Shown: positions 1 to 7,774 of the stretch, one piece after another
How the letters are laid out: each line of letters begins with the position of its first letter
Numbering within the stretch: position 1 is the first letter of the stretch
Assembly (NCBI GenBank): GCA_031259345.1
Contig: JAIRLQ010000070.1
Coordinates: forward strand, 1-11,542
Reading direction: 5' to 3'
Origin: Treponema sp.
Lineage (GTDB): Bacteria > Spirochaetota > Spirochaetia > Treponematales > Breznakiellaceae
Length of the DNA: 11,542 bases
Notes under the pieces: generated by a model
Database searches by the model: none
What the model was told of the DNA's origin: nothing
Seen by the model: the letters and a program-made list of their open reading frames with translations, nothing else
Position numbers and translations under genes: made by a program

Positions 1-959
1 CAATGATCTGTCGCAATGGTGTTTATGTCCCGGTCAAGGCCAAGCCAAAGCGCCTCGGCATCTTCTTTTTTTCGGAGCGGTGGGCACATAATATATTTAA
101 GGCCCGACAATCCGCCGGAATAGAGGCTGTCATCAAGAAAAAGATACTGGGGACAGGTTTCGGCAAAAAGATTTTTTTGCCCCATTTTTCTGGCTTCGCG
201 TATATACTCAAGCCCCAGACGGTTAGATAAATGTACAATATAAAGGGGGGCGTCGCCTGTCATTTTTGCCAAAAGAATCATACGGTTAATTGCTTCCGCT
301 TCACATTCCATTGGGCGCGAAAGGGGGTGGTACGCCGGGCCTGTTTTTCCCTCGCGTATATATTTTTCGCGCAGATGCCGGATGACATCATGATTTTCCG
401 GATGGACGGTAATTATAGCGCCCGCCTGCTTTGCCTTTTCCAAAACCCGGTAAGCGTCGCTGTCGTTTAGCTTAAAGTCATAAGTAAGGTAGATTTTAAA
501 ACTGGTAATCCCTTCCGCTTGAAGGGTTTCTATTTTTTGCAGTACATCGTCGTCAACATGCTGAATAACGCCGTGGAAGCTGTAGTCGATAATTGCTTTG
601 CCCCCGGCAAGGCTGTGATATTTTTTTATTTGGTGATCCAGAGGGCAGCCTTTAGGCCCAAAACCGACATGATCAACAATGGCGGTAGTTCCCCCAAAGG
701 CCGCGGCAACAGTTCCTGTGTAAAAATCATCGCATGCAACAGCCGAGCCTGTGTCGAGGTTAAGGTGTGTATGAACATCCACGCCTCCGGGAATAACTGT
801 TTTTCCGGAAGCGTCAATATATTCGATGTCTTTTTCTTGCGAAGCCGGATCAATATGCGGCTCAATTTGTTTTATTATGCCATTGGAACAAAGAACATCG
901 AAAATACCTATGCTGTCTTCGGTTACTACAGTCCCGTTTTTTATCAGCAGGTCTTTCAT
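1..959 (-). CDS. hyuA: Dihydropyrimidinase / D-hydantoinase-like amidohydrolase (3' part cut off by the window edge)
   Basis: This is an open frame from ATG at 957-959 to the window edge (319 codons, no stop seen); its C-terminus lies outside the window. It is a cyclic-amidase of the amidohydrolase superfamily, cytoplasmic, which opens hydantoin, dihydropyrimidine or related cyclic ureides to ureido acids. All binuclear metal ligands expected for dihydropyrimidinases are visible: H63 and H65 in VDVHTHL, the lysine that becomes carbamylated (K155 in SFKIYLTYD), H186 in VHPENH, H243 in IVHLSN and D318 in ATDH. E. coli HyuA is about 460 residues, so roughly 140 are missing. The start is 8 bases after the ssnA stop. 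No good Shine-Dalgarno lies close to it, only a GGAG about 19 bases upstream inside ssnA, so translation may be coupled to ssnA. In this operon the natural substrate is more likely a purine-derived ring than hydantoin or dihydrouracil (inference). Confidence 0.93.
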   Translation of the reverse strand, partial: MKDLLIKNGTVVTEDSIGIFDVLCSNGIIKQIEPHIDPASQEKDIEYIDASGKTVIPGGVDVHTHLNLDTGSAVACDDFYTGTVAAAFGGTTAIVDHVGFGPKGCPLDHQIKKYHSLAGGKAIIDYSFHGVIQHVDDDVLQKIETLQAEGITSFKIYLTYDFKLNDSDAYRVLEKAKQAGAIITVHPENHDVIRHLREKYIREGKTGPAYHPLSRPMECEAEAINRMILLAKMTGDAPLYIVHLSNRLGLEYIREARKMGQKNLFAETCPQYLFLDDSLYSGGLSGLKYIMCPPLRKKEDAEALWLGLDRDINTIATDH

Positions 960-967
960 GGCATTTA

Positions 968-2296
968 TTATATACGGCTCCAAAGCTTTTGCGCAAGTTC
1001 CCTGGATTTTGCCATCAGGGCTTCTTCATCTATATTTACAAGCTCCCGTTCACGCATTACAACCTTGCCGTTGATAATGGTTGTATCAACATGCCGTCCT
1101 GATATGCCAAAAAGAATATGGCTGTTTATGGTATTTTCGTTTACCGGCGTAGGTTCTTTATAATCAACAATAATCAGATCCGCATAATGATCTTTTTTTA
1201 TTGCGCCAACTTTGCCGTTGATGAACCGTTCCATAATTGTTTTATTGTTATCAAAAAGCATGGCCGGTGGTTCAGCCCAGCCAACGGAAGGATTGGCCAG
1301 CGAGTGTTTTTGCAGTAAACCGGCGGCCTTAAATGAATCGGTCATATCCGATGTATACCCGTCGGTACCCATGCCTACCAGCACGCCGTTTTTTATCATA
1401 TCAAGAACAGGAGAGGCCCCTACGGCATTCCCCATGTTGGACTGGGGATTATGTACAACCGCGACGGCACTCTCTTTAAGAATTTCCATTTCCGCGTTTG
1501 TAACGTGTACGCAGTGAACCGCGATACTTTTTGAAGAAAGTATGCCGTGCTTAAAAAGCCGTTCTATAACCCGAAGATTGTATTTTGAAAGGGAATCAAT
1601 TACATCTTCAATGCCTTCGGCGGCATGGATATGAAAACCTATGCCCGCGCCCCGGGCCGCGGAAACTACCTGCTCCATGGTTTTTTCGCTTATGGTCATT
1701 TGGGCGTGCATACCCATAAGGGATTTAATCATGTCGTCGTTTTGCTCCTTACAGTAATTGGCAAAGTCCAGGTTTTCTTTTATGCCTTCGTCTTTTGTTT
1801 TTTCACCGTCTCTGTCGGATATTTCATAACAGAGATTGCTTCGGATTCCAAACAGTTTTGCAGCTTCGGCAATTTTAAAAAGGCTTCCGGGTATCGCATA
1901 AGGGCTTGCGTGGTGGTCTATTACAGAAGTAACGCCGGAACGAACCTCGTCAATCATGGGGCAAATGCAGCTATAATATACGTCTTCAAGGGTAAGCTGT
2001 TTGTCCAATTTCCACCAAAGGCCGCGCAAAATTTCGCCGAAAGTAAAGGCGGGCCTGCCGCCGGAATTCATACCCCTGGCAAAAGTGCTGTAGTAATGCA
2101 TGTGGGCATTGATAAAGCCCGGCATTACAAGCCGGTCTTTGGCATCGATAAATTCAGCATCCGGATATTTGGCTTTTAGGGCCTGGCTTTCGCCCACATC
2201 GCAAATTATTTTACCGTCAATTAAAACCGCGCCGTTATTGATAAATGGAGATAAACCGTCACGGGTTACAATTTTACCGTTTCCTATTAAAATCAT
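968..2296 (-). CDS. ssnA: SsnA-type aminohydrolase (cytosine/guanine deaminase-like amidohydrolase)
   Basis: This 442-residue protein matches E. coli SsnA in length and motifs. It is a cytoplasmic metal-dependent hydrolase of the amidohydrolase superfamily, related to guanine deaminase and chlorohydrolases. Visible metal and active-site residues are H65 and H67 (NAHMHYYS), H222/H224 with E227 (FHIHAAEG), H261 and H264 (VHCVHVT), the family signature HNPQSNMGNAVG at 282-293, and D312 (GMGTDGYTSD). The start ATG overlaps the ygfK stop as ATGA, and AAGGAG sits 7 bases upstream, so the start is secure. SsnA genes habitually follow ygfK, as here. The family annotation 'deaminase' is by homology. 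In a purine-degrading operon it more likely hydrolyses an amidine or ring bond of a reduced purine (inference). Nothing looks truncated or degraded. Confidence 0.94.
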   Translation of the reverse strand: MILIGNGKIVTRDGLSPFINNGAVLIDGKIICDVGESQALKAKYPDAEFIDAKDRLVMPGFINAHMHYYSTFARGMNSGGRPAFTFGEILRGLWWKLDKQLTLEDVYYSCICPMIDEVRSGVTSVIDHHASPYAIPGSLFKIAEAAKLFGIRSNLCYEISDRDGEKTKDEGIKENLDFANYCKEQNDDMIKSLMGMHAQMTISEKTMEQVVSAARGAGIGFHIHAAEGIEDVIDSLSKYNLRVIERLFKHGILSSKSIAVHCVHVTNAEMEILKESAVAVVHNPQSNMGNAVGASPVLDMIKNGVLVGMGTDGYTSDMTDSFKAAGLLQKHSLANPSVGWAEPPAMLFDNNKTIMERFINGKVGAIKKDHYADLIIVDYKEPTPVNENTINSHILFGISGRHVDTTIINGKVVMRERELVNIDEEALMAKSRELAQKLWSRI

Positions 2297-5200
2297 AATA
2301 ACGCTCCTTGCATGGTATTTTGAATTGCGGCAATTATTTTTTTGTATGAATCCGGAATATTTTTATCATCGGTTTTACAATGCAGGGTTGAATTATCTTC
2401 AAGCCGCAGGAAAAGCATTTGATCTTTAAGAAACAAAACTCCTTTGTTTTCGCTGTTTTTAAAATCTTCTTCGGAATGAAAAAGGGTAAATTTGTCTTTG
2501 TAGGGCGCACCCGCATGGGGACAGAAGGTAGCGCAGTTGCCGCATTCATTGCACATTCTGTCAAAATGGATAATTTGGTTTGCCAGGACAAAACCCTGTA
2601 CGGGAACAGCCATGTTTGCGCGGTTGGGACAAACATCTGCGCAGATTTCGCAAAGGGTGTCGCAGGAAAGGCAGCGAAGCGCATCGGTCTTGTCTTTTTT
2701 TCCGGGACTGAAAATTCCCTTTTTACGACGGCAATTTTCCGGTTTTGATAAAACAGGAATGTTTTGATTTTTGTCAATATCGCTTGAGAGACCAAGTTTG
2801 GAAAAAATGTCCAACGCGATAATCTTGCTGTCAGCTATTGCTTTTACTACTGTCGCGGCTCCTGATTTACAGTCCCCTGCGAGATAAACATTGCCTATGG
2901 GGCTTTTGTTCGCTTTGTCAATTTCAGGGAATCCGGAGGCATTAAGGGGAATATTATTTTTTACAAACAGGCCTGTATCAACCCTTGCGCCTACGGCGCC
3001 AATTACGGTGTCAAAATAAAGCGTCTTTTTTTCGCCCGTGCCAATGATGCCCCGCCTTTTTGAAGCATCGTAATCGCCAAGCTTCGTTACCTCACACAAA
3101 AGCTCGTTTTTTTCATAGCTTAGCGGTGCAAGCAGTTCAATTATTTTTACGCCGTCTTCAAGGGCTAAATCAATTTCTTCACCCTGAGCGGGCATAAAAT
3201 CTCTGGTGCGGCGGTATACAATCGTAACTTCATCGACCCCTTTGTTGCGTTTTGCCGCTCTTGCGCAGTCCATGGCAACGTCTCCGCCGCCAATGACCGC
3301 TACAGATTTTCCAAGATCAAGGGAAAGGTTTGAAGCTTTTGATTTTTCAAGAAATTGAAGGGCGTCTATAATATTTTCTTTACCTTTGCTAACCGGGGGA
3401 AGCCCTTCTTTCCAGGCACCTGTAGCAAGTATAACAAAAGCATGCTCGGTTTTTAGATTTTCAACAGAAAATTCTTCGGGGACATTAAAAACAAATTGAA
3501 TGCCCAGCTTAAGAGCGATCTTGTAATCGCGCGTAATTGCTTCCGGGCTAATTCTGAAAGAAGGAATAATTGCGCTAACTACGCCATAGGGTTCCGGGCG
3601 TTTTTCGTAGACTTTTACCGGCACGCCATTCCTTTTAAGATATATAGCCGCCGCTATTCCCGCGGGCCCTGCCCCTACAATTCCCACACTTTTATCGGTT
3701 CTAAGAGGCGGAGTTTTAAGAGAAGCAATATAAGCGGTTTGAGCGTTTTCCGCAGCCAGCAATTTTGCCTGCCTGATTTCCAGGGGATCATCGTAATCCA
3801 CCCGGGTACATTCAGCCTGGCACTGATGATCACAAATAGTACCGGTTATGGAAGGCGCGGTATTGTCCAGGGCAATAATATTAAAAGCTTCTCTATAATC
3901 GCCGGACGAAACTTTTAAAAGATATTCAGGTATGCGCTGGTTTATTGGACAGCCGCCGTCTTTGCATGGCGCCTTATAACAATCAAAAAAGGGCAGGGGA
4001 GAAGCGGTCTTCCTTGTTCCTGAATGGCGGAAATGTTTATAAAAACGTTTAAGGTTTTTAAATGATGACGCGAGTAAAAATAACTTTTTGACGTCAATTT
4101 GCTGTTTTAGCGGGAGCATATTTTTAAGGCTTTCTTCCGCCAATTCGGCAAGCTGCCTAAACCTTTCATAACCGCCGGGTTTAAGGATGGTTGTCGCTAC
4201 AGTTATCGGGCGTATGCCGGTTTCCAGAATTGATTTTAGGTTAAAAAAGTCTGCTCCCCCTGAATAAGAAACCGGCAGCCTGCCTTCCAAAGCAGAGCTT
4301 AATTTTTCGGCAACAGTAATGGAAAGCGGGAACAAGGCGCGGCCTGACATATACATTTCGCTGCCGGGCAATTCCCCGCGCTTGATTTCTACAGGGAACG
4401 TGTTGGTAATTTTAACGCCGAAATCAACTCTATGTTTTTGGGATAATTCCATAAGCCGCTTGGTCATGGCGACCGCGTCATTAAACTGCAGATCGTCCTT
4501 AAAGTGATGATCGTCAAAAGAAATATAGCGGTAGCCCAGTGAATCAAGGATATTACGCGCCGTTTCATATCCCAACAATGTAGGATTACATTTAATGTAC
4601 GTGTGAAGCCCTTTTTCCGTAATCAGATAGGAAGCAATCTTTTCTATTTCTTCTTTTGGGCAGCCGTGCAAAGTTGAAAGCGTAATGCTTGGTGAAACCG
4701 AAGGAGAAATGGCTTTGAGATCATTTTTGGTAAAAGCGCCAAATAAAGAAATATTGTCATTGAGCCAGTTAAAACATTCTTTCCAAATATTCGATGCCGA
4801 TGCGTTTTTCATGCCCTGGATATAATTATCGATTTTTGGGGAAGTGATGCCTTCAAAGCTGTAGCCGACGCTCATATTAAAGGCAAAATCACGGGAAGCC
4901 GATAGATCAAACTCTTTTGAAAATAAATGCAATAAAAACCAGGCTTTAATGTATTCATCAAAAGCTTCCTCTACCGTTAATTCTGTTGACCATTCAACAT
5001 TGTAACCTTCGTCTTCCGCATTGATACAGGGGCGGGGAACGCATTTGCGCAATTCCTCGCCGTCCATAACCTGGACGGTTTTTAATTCCATAAAACGGCT
5101 TCCGGCAAGATAGGCGGCTGCAATATTTTGGGCAAGCTGGGAATTTGGTCCTGCCGCAGGCCCGACGGGGGAACCAAGCTTTGTGCCGAATAAGGTAATC

Positions 5201-5328
5201 CCAGTGCCGGATTTATTTTTGTAAAATTTTTCTTTTTGTATGCTAAAAACCGTTCCTTTTTCTTTATATTCGTTTAACGCCCAGCGGACAAGATTCTTAA
5301 AGGGAATGGGCCGCATTATTTCACTCAT
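2293..5328 (-). CDS. ygfK: YgfK-type multidomain flavin/Fe-S oxidoreductase (often labelled selenate reductase subunit)
   Basis: This protein has 1011 residues (E. coli YgfK about 1030) and three modules. Residues about 1-420 resemble a dihydroorotate-dehydrogenase-type flavin barrel (SPVGPAAGPNSQ at 53-64, ELKTV at 81-85, LHGCP at 220-224, IKCNPT at 245-250). Residues about 445-850 are a GltD-like unit: cysteines C450, C455, C460, C499, C503, C507; an FAD dinucleotide fold (IVGAGPAG at 550-557, E575); an NAD(P)H fold (VIGGGDVAMDCA at 678-689); and an FAD-closing motif VYLAGD at 814-819. The C-terminus has ferredoxin-like cysteines C886, C889, C893, C896, C900 and a canonical 4Fe-4S set C926, C929, C932, C936 followed by Pro. 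These are the building blocks of dihydropyrimidine dehydrogenase in a different order, so NAD(P)H-linked reduction of a purine or pyrimidine ring is the likely job (inference). The 'selenate reductase' name should not be taken as function. The start overlaps the permease stop (ATGA). GGAGG is 10 bases upstream, and a second in-frame ATG (M5) is a possible alternative. Confidence 0.95.
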   Translation of the reverse strand: MSEIMRPIPFKNLVRWALNEYKEKGTVFSIQKEKFYKNKSGTGITLFGTKLGSPVGPAAGPNSQLAQNIAAAYLAGSRFMELKTVQVMDGEELRKCVPRPCINAEDEGYNVEWSTELTVEEAFDEYIKAWFLLHLFSKEFDLSASRDFAFNMSVGYSFEGITSPKIDNYIQGMKNASASNIWKECFNWLNDNISLFGAFTKNDLKAISPSVSPSITLSTLHGCPKEEIEKIASYLITEKGLHTYIKCNPTLLGYETARNILDSLGYRYISFDDHHFKDDLQFNDAVAMTKRLMELSQKHRVDFGVKITNTFPVEIKRGELPGSEMYMSGRALFPLSITVAEKLSSALEGRLPVSYSGGADFFNLKSILETGIRPITVATTILKPGGYERFRQLAELAEESLKNMLPLKQQIDVKKLFLLASSFKNLKRFYKHFRHSGTRKTASPLPFFDCYKAPCKDGGCPINQRIPEYLLKVSSGDYREAFNIIALDNTAPSITGTICDHQCQAECTRVDYDDPLEIRQAKLLAAENAQTAYIASLKTPPLRTDKSVGIVGAGPAGIAAAIYLKRNGVPVKVYEKRPEPYGVVSAIIPSFRISPEAITRDYKIALKLGIQFVFNVPEEFSVENLKTEHAFVILATGAWKEGLPPVSKGKENIIDALQFLEKSKASNLSLDLGKSVAVIGGGDVAMDCARAAKRNKGVDEVTIVYRRTRDFMPAQGEEIDLALEDGVKIIELLAPLSYEKNELLCEVTKLGDYDASKRRGIIGTGEKKTLYFDTVIGAVGARVDTGLFVKNNIPLNASGFPEIDKANKSPIGNVYLAGDCKSGAATVVKAIADSKIIALDIFSKLGLSSDIDKNQNIPVLSKPENCRRKKGIFSPGKKDKTDALRCLSCDTLCEICADVCPNRANMAVPVQGFVLANQIIHFDRMCNECGNCATFCPHAGAPYKDKFTLFHSEEDFKNSENKGVLFLKDQMLFLRLEDNSTLHCKTDDKNIPDSYKKIIAAIQNTMQGALL
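2304..2309 (-). promoter_or_regulatory. Shine-Dalgarno site of ssnA
   Basis: AAGGAG lies 7 bases before the ssnA ATG, inside the last codons of ygfK. It supports the ATGA-overlapping start and shows that ssnA can recruit ribosomes itself as well as by coupling. Confidence 0.85.
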
Positions 5329-6815
5329 GACTTTAAATCCTCCAGAGCCGCTTCTTCCTGTGCTTTTTTAAGAATGGCTTTTTCCTCGTTCGAAGGCGGA
5401 AAAATTAAATTAAGGACAATTGAAAAAATACAAACCGCAACAGTTGTATCTTTAAAAACAAATTGCAGCCAGCCGGGAAGATGGGCAACCAGGAGTTTGT
5501 TGTCGCCAATGGCATAGGCAATGCCAAAGGTTATGGCAAGAATTAAAAGATTTCTGTCGGAAAAACCGGCTTTTGCGATAAGCTTAATGCCATTAAGCAT
5601 GATCATGGCGAAGACTGTAACAACAGCTCCTCCCAAAACGCTGTAGGGCATGGCGGCAAAGAATGCCCCGATTTTTGGAATAAAGCCCGCAAGAATAAGA
5701 AGCGCCGCGCCTGTGGCAATGCAGAATTTATTGACAACCCTGGTCATTGCGACAATTCCCGCGTTTTGCCCAAAGGCGGTATTGGGCAGCGTGTTAAAAA
5801 GAGATGCAAACATGGATCCTGCCGCGTCCGCCATAACCGCTCCCGACATTTCCCTGGATGTGGCTTCCCTGTCAAACGCCGCAACAGTTATTCCGTTAAT
5901 ATTACCCATTGTTTCAAGCCCCGAAACAACATAAATGGCCGCTATGGCGAGAATAGCCTCAAGCCTGAATTCGGGTTTTATGGAAAGAGGGAGAGGAATG
6001 GAAATATAAGCGGCATTTGTCACCTGGTTAAAATTAACTTCTCCTAGACCTATGGCAATTATATATCCGATAGCTATACCAATAAGAATTGCGGAAATTT
6101 TAAACATCCCTTTGCCAAAGCGCTGTAAAAGAAGAATCACAATAAACACGGAAAACCCAATGGTAAGGTTTTGCCAGGATGCATACCTTGCCGCAAGGGC
6201 GGCGACATTTGAGGGGACCTCCTTGCCTTGGGCAATAAGGTTTTCGGCAATTCCGGCATTGGCTTCTGCGGCAGCTCCGCCGGCAAAATACTGCACCCCA
6301 ACAGGCAAAAGATGCATGCCTATAGTCATGAGTACCGCGCCAATTACAAGGGGCGGAAAGAAACGTTTAAGGGGCTTAATAAAAAAACCCATAAGAATTT
6401 CCACAACGCCGCCGACCATAATTGAACCAAGGACAATATTAATGCCAAACTCGGCGCCAAGTGTACGAAGCGTGGGAACAAACGCGAAAGCCGTCCCCAT
6501 TACAATAGGAAGGCCGGCGCCAATTTGATATGGACCAAGCTTTAGGGGATAGAGCTGGATAAAAGTTGTTACCCCGGAGGCAAACATGCAGCACTGAACC
6601 ATGAGCATTCGCTGTTCAGGCGTAATAATCATTTCACCTGTTGCGGCATTGGTGATACCCGCAAGGACAAGCACCGGCGCAAGGTTTCCGATAAACATGG
6701 AAAGCACATGCTGCAAACCAAGAGGAAAGGCAATCTTTAAGCTTGGGCGGCCTTCCAACTGATAGATTAAACTGCGACCGCTGTTTTTTATTTTCTCTGT
6801 CTGCTCTTGAGCCAT
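5325..6815 (-). CDS. NCS2-family nucleobase permease (xanthine/urate type)
   Basis: This is a polytopic inner-membrane importer of the nucleobase:cation symporter-2 family, 496 residues from the chosen start and about 14 membrane segments. Family markers are visible: QH at 35-36 in the first membrane segment; SGLETMG, whose glutamate (E301) corresponds to the essential TM8 Glu of XanQ; an aspartate at 330 (MADAAGS); and the NCS2 signature QNAGIVAMTR at 350-359. The motif ends in Arg rather than Gly, which both xanthine and urate carriers tolerate, so the substrate cannot be fixed from it. A polar stretch of about 40 residues (about 179-216) forms a long loop. The longest frame would begin at 6872 and overlap arcC by 41 bases. 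I choose ATG at 6813-6815 because GGAGG lies 5 bases upstream in the arcC-permease gap and the extra 19 residues are polar and unlike the family. It likely brings the purine in for the downstream enzymes. Confidence 0.93.
   Translation of the reverse strand: MAQEQTEKIKNSGRSLIYQLEGRPSLKIAFPLGLQHVLSMFIGNLAPVLVLAGITNAATGEMIITPEQRMLMVQCCMFASGVTTFIQLYPLKLGPYQIGAGLPIVMGTAFAFVPTLRTLGAEFGINIVLGSIMVGGVVEILMGFFIKPLKRFFPPLVIGAVLMTIGMHLLPVGVQYFAGGAAAEANAGIAENLIAQGKEVPSNVAALAARYASWQNLTIGFSVFIVILLLQRFGKGMFKISAILIGIAIGYIIAIGLGEVNFNQVTNAAYISIPLPLSIKPEFRLEAILAIAAIYVVSGLETMGNINGITVAAFDREATSREMSGAVMADAAGSMFASLFNTLPNTAFGQNAGIVAMTRVVNKFCIATGAALLILAGFIPKIGAFFAAMPYSVLGGAVVTVFAMIMLNGIKLIAKAGFSDRNLLILAITFGIAYAIGDNKLLVAHLPGWLQFVFKDTTVAVCIFSIVLNLIFPPSNEEKAILKKAQEEAALEDLKS
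5339..5343 (-). promoter_or_regulatory. Shine-Dalgarno site of ygfK
   Basis: GGAGG lies 10 bases before the ygfK ATG, inside the end of the permease gene. The spacing is somewhat long, but it is better than for the next in-frame Met (M5, 22 bases away), so the overlapping ATGA start is preferred. Confidence 0.75.
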
Positions 6816-6819
6816 TATG

Positions 6820-6825
6820 CCCTCC
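6820..6825 (-). promoter_or_regulatory. Shine-Dalgarno site deciding the permease start
   Basis: GGAGGG sits in the 16-base gap between arcC and the permease, 4-5 bases before the ATG at 6815. It is the strongest ribosome site in the window. It argues against the longer frame that starts at 6872 within arcC. Confidence 0.85.
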
Positions 6826-6831
6826 ACCGGG

Positions 6832-7773
6832 TTATTGAACAAGTCTGATGATTGTTCCGGTTTTTCCTTCAATGCCGTCTTTGGCCTTTGACAATAAGGT
6901 GATTAGCGCTTTTGCTTCGGGTCTGGCGCGGACAAATGACAGGGACGCCTGTATCTTTGGCAGCATGGAACCTTTTGCAAACTGATTTTCGCTGATGTAC
7001 TTTTCCGCCTCGGCGGCGCTCAGGCTGTCGAGCCACTTTTGATCCGGTTTGCCAAAATTGACAGCCACTTTTTCTACCGCCGTAAGAATAATCAGGAGAT
7101 CCGCGCCCAGGGATTCGGCAAGTTTAGCGGCGCTAAAGTCCTTGTCTATGACGGCGCCCATGCCGTGGTACTGCCCGTCTTCTTTTTTGGCTACAGGAAT
7201 ACCGCCGCCCCCAGCCGCTACAGGGATCTGGCCTGCGGCAAGCATAGCCTTAATGGTTTCGATTTCTATAATATTTACCGGTTTGGGCGAGGCAACAACC
7301 TGCCTCCAGCCCCGCCCGGCATCTTCCATGACCGCAACACCCCTCTTTTGCATCTCCAGGGCTTCTTCTTTTGTCATAAAACCGCCGATAGGTTTGGTTG
7401 GGTTTTTGAAGGCGGGGTCATCGGGATCAACCTCAACCTGGGTGATAATTGTTGCCACAGGAATTGGCATTTTACGGCTGTCCAGTTCCTTGCGGATAAC
7501 GTTCTGCAAATCATATCCTATATAACCCTGGCTAAGGGCTACGCACACCGACATGGGAAGCACAGGGAAATGCCGATCCGCTTTTGCGGCGGTTTCAAAC
7601 GCCGTTTCTATCATGCCAACCTGGGGGCCGTTGCCATGAATAATTACAATTTCATGTCCGGCCTCGACAAGGTCTACAATTGCCCTGGCGGTTCCCCTGG
7701 CGGCTTCCATTTGTTCCTTCAGATTTTCTCCCAGGGCGTTTCCGCCCAGGGCAATAACAATTCGCTTTTTCAT
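6832..7773 (-). CDS. arcC: Carbamate kinase
   Basis: This is a cytoplasmic amino-acid-kinase-fold enzyme of 313 residues (E. coli YqeA/ArcC about 300-310). It interconverts carbamoyl phosphate plus ADP with ATP, ammonia and CO2, and in catabolic operons it runs toward ATP. Visible family motifs are ALGGNAL (8-14), HGNGPQVG (46-53), the lid lysine in NPTKPIG (K128), the glycine-rich AAGGGGIPV (186-194), the catalytic-region lysine in VIDKDFSAAKLAE (K211) and GSMLPKIQA (268-276, K273). The start is only 1 base after the ygeW stop with a weak upstream GGGA, so translational coupling to ygeW is likely. That pairing fits, because YgeW would supply the carbamoyl phosphate. The complete set of motifs argues that it is active. 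It could be called yqeA by position in the E. coli-type cluster. Confidence 0.96.
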   Translation of the reverse strand: MKKRIVIALGGNALGENLKEQMEAARGTARAIVDLVEAGHEIVIIHGNGPQVGMIETAFETAAKADRHFPVLPMSVCVALSQGYIGYDLQNVIRKELDSRKMPIPVATIITQVEVDPDDPAFKNPTKPIGGFMTKEEALEMQKRGVAVMEDAGRGWRQVVASPKPVNIIEIETIKAMLAAGQIPVAAGGGGIPVAKKEDGQYHGMGAVIDKDFSAAKLAESLGADLLIILTAVEKVAVNFGKPDQKWLDSLSAAEAEKYISENQFAKGSMLPKIQASLSFVRARPEAKALITLLSKAKDGIEGKTGTIIRLVQ

Positions 7774-7774
7774 A

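Noticed and set aside
23..238. Short minus-strand frames at the left edge as separate small genes or a frameshift in hyuA
   Set aside because: The hyuA frame is open without interruption from 959 to base 1 with all metal ligands, so there is no frameshift; these are other-frame shadows.
519..1163. Plus-strand open frame of 214 codons
   Set aside because: It runs opposite the clearly coding hyuA and ssnA frames, with low-complexity composition and no family motif.
2293..5328. YgfK as selenate reductase
   Set aside because: It has no molybdopterin-binding domain of the terminal reductase type. The visible modules are flavin, NAD(P)H and Fe-S, which fit ring reduction better.
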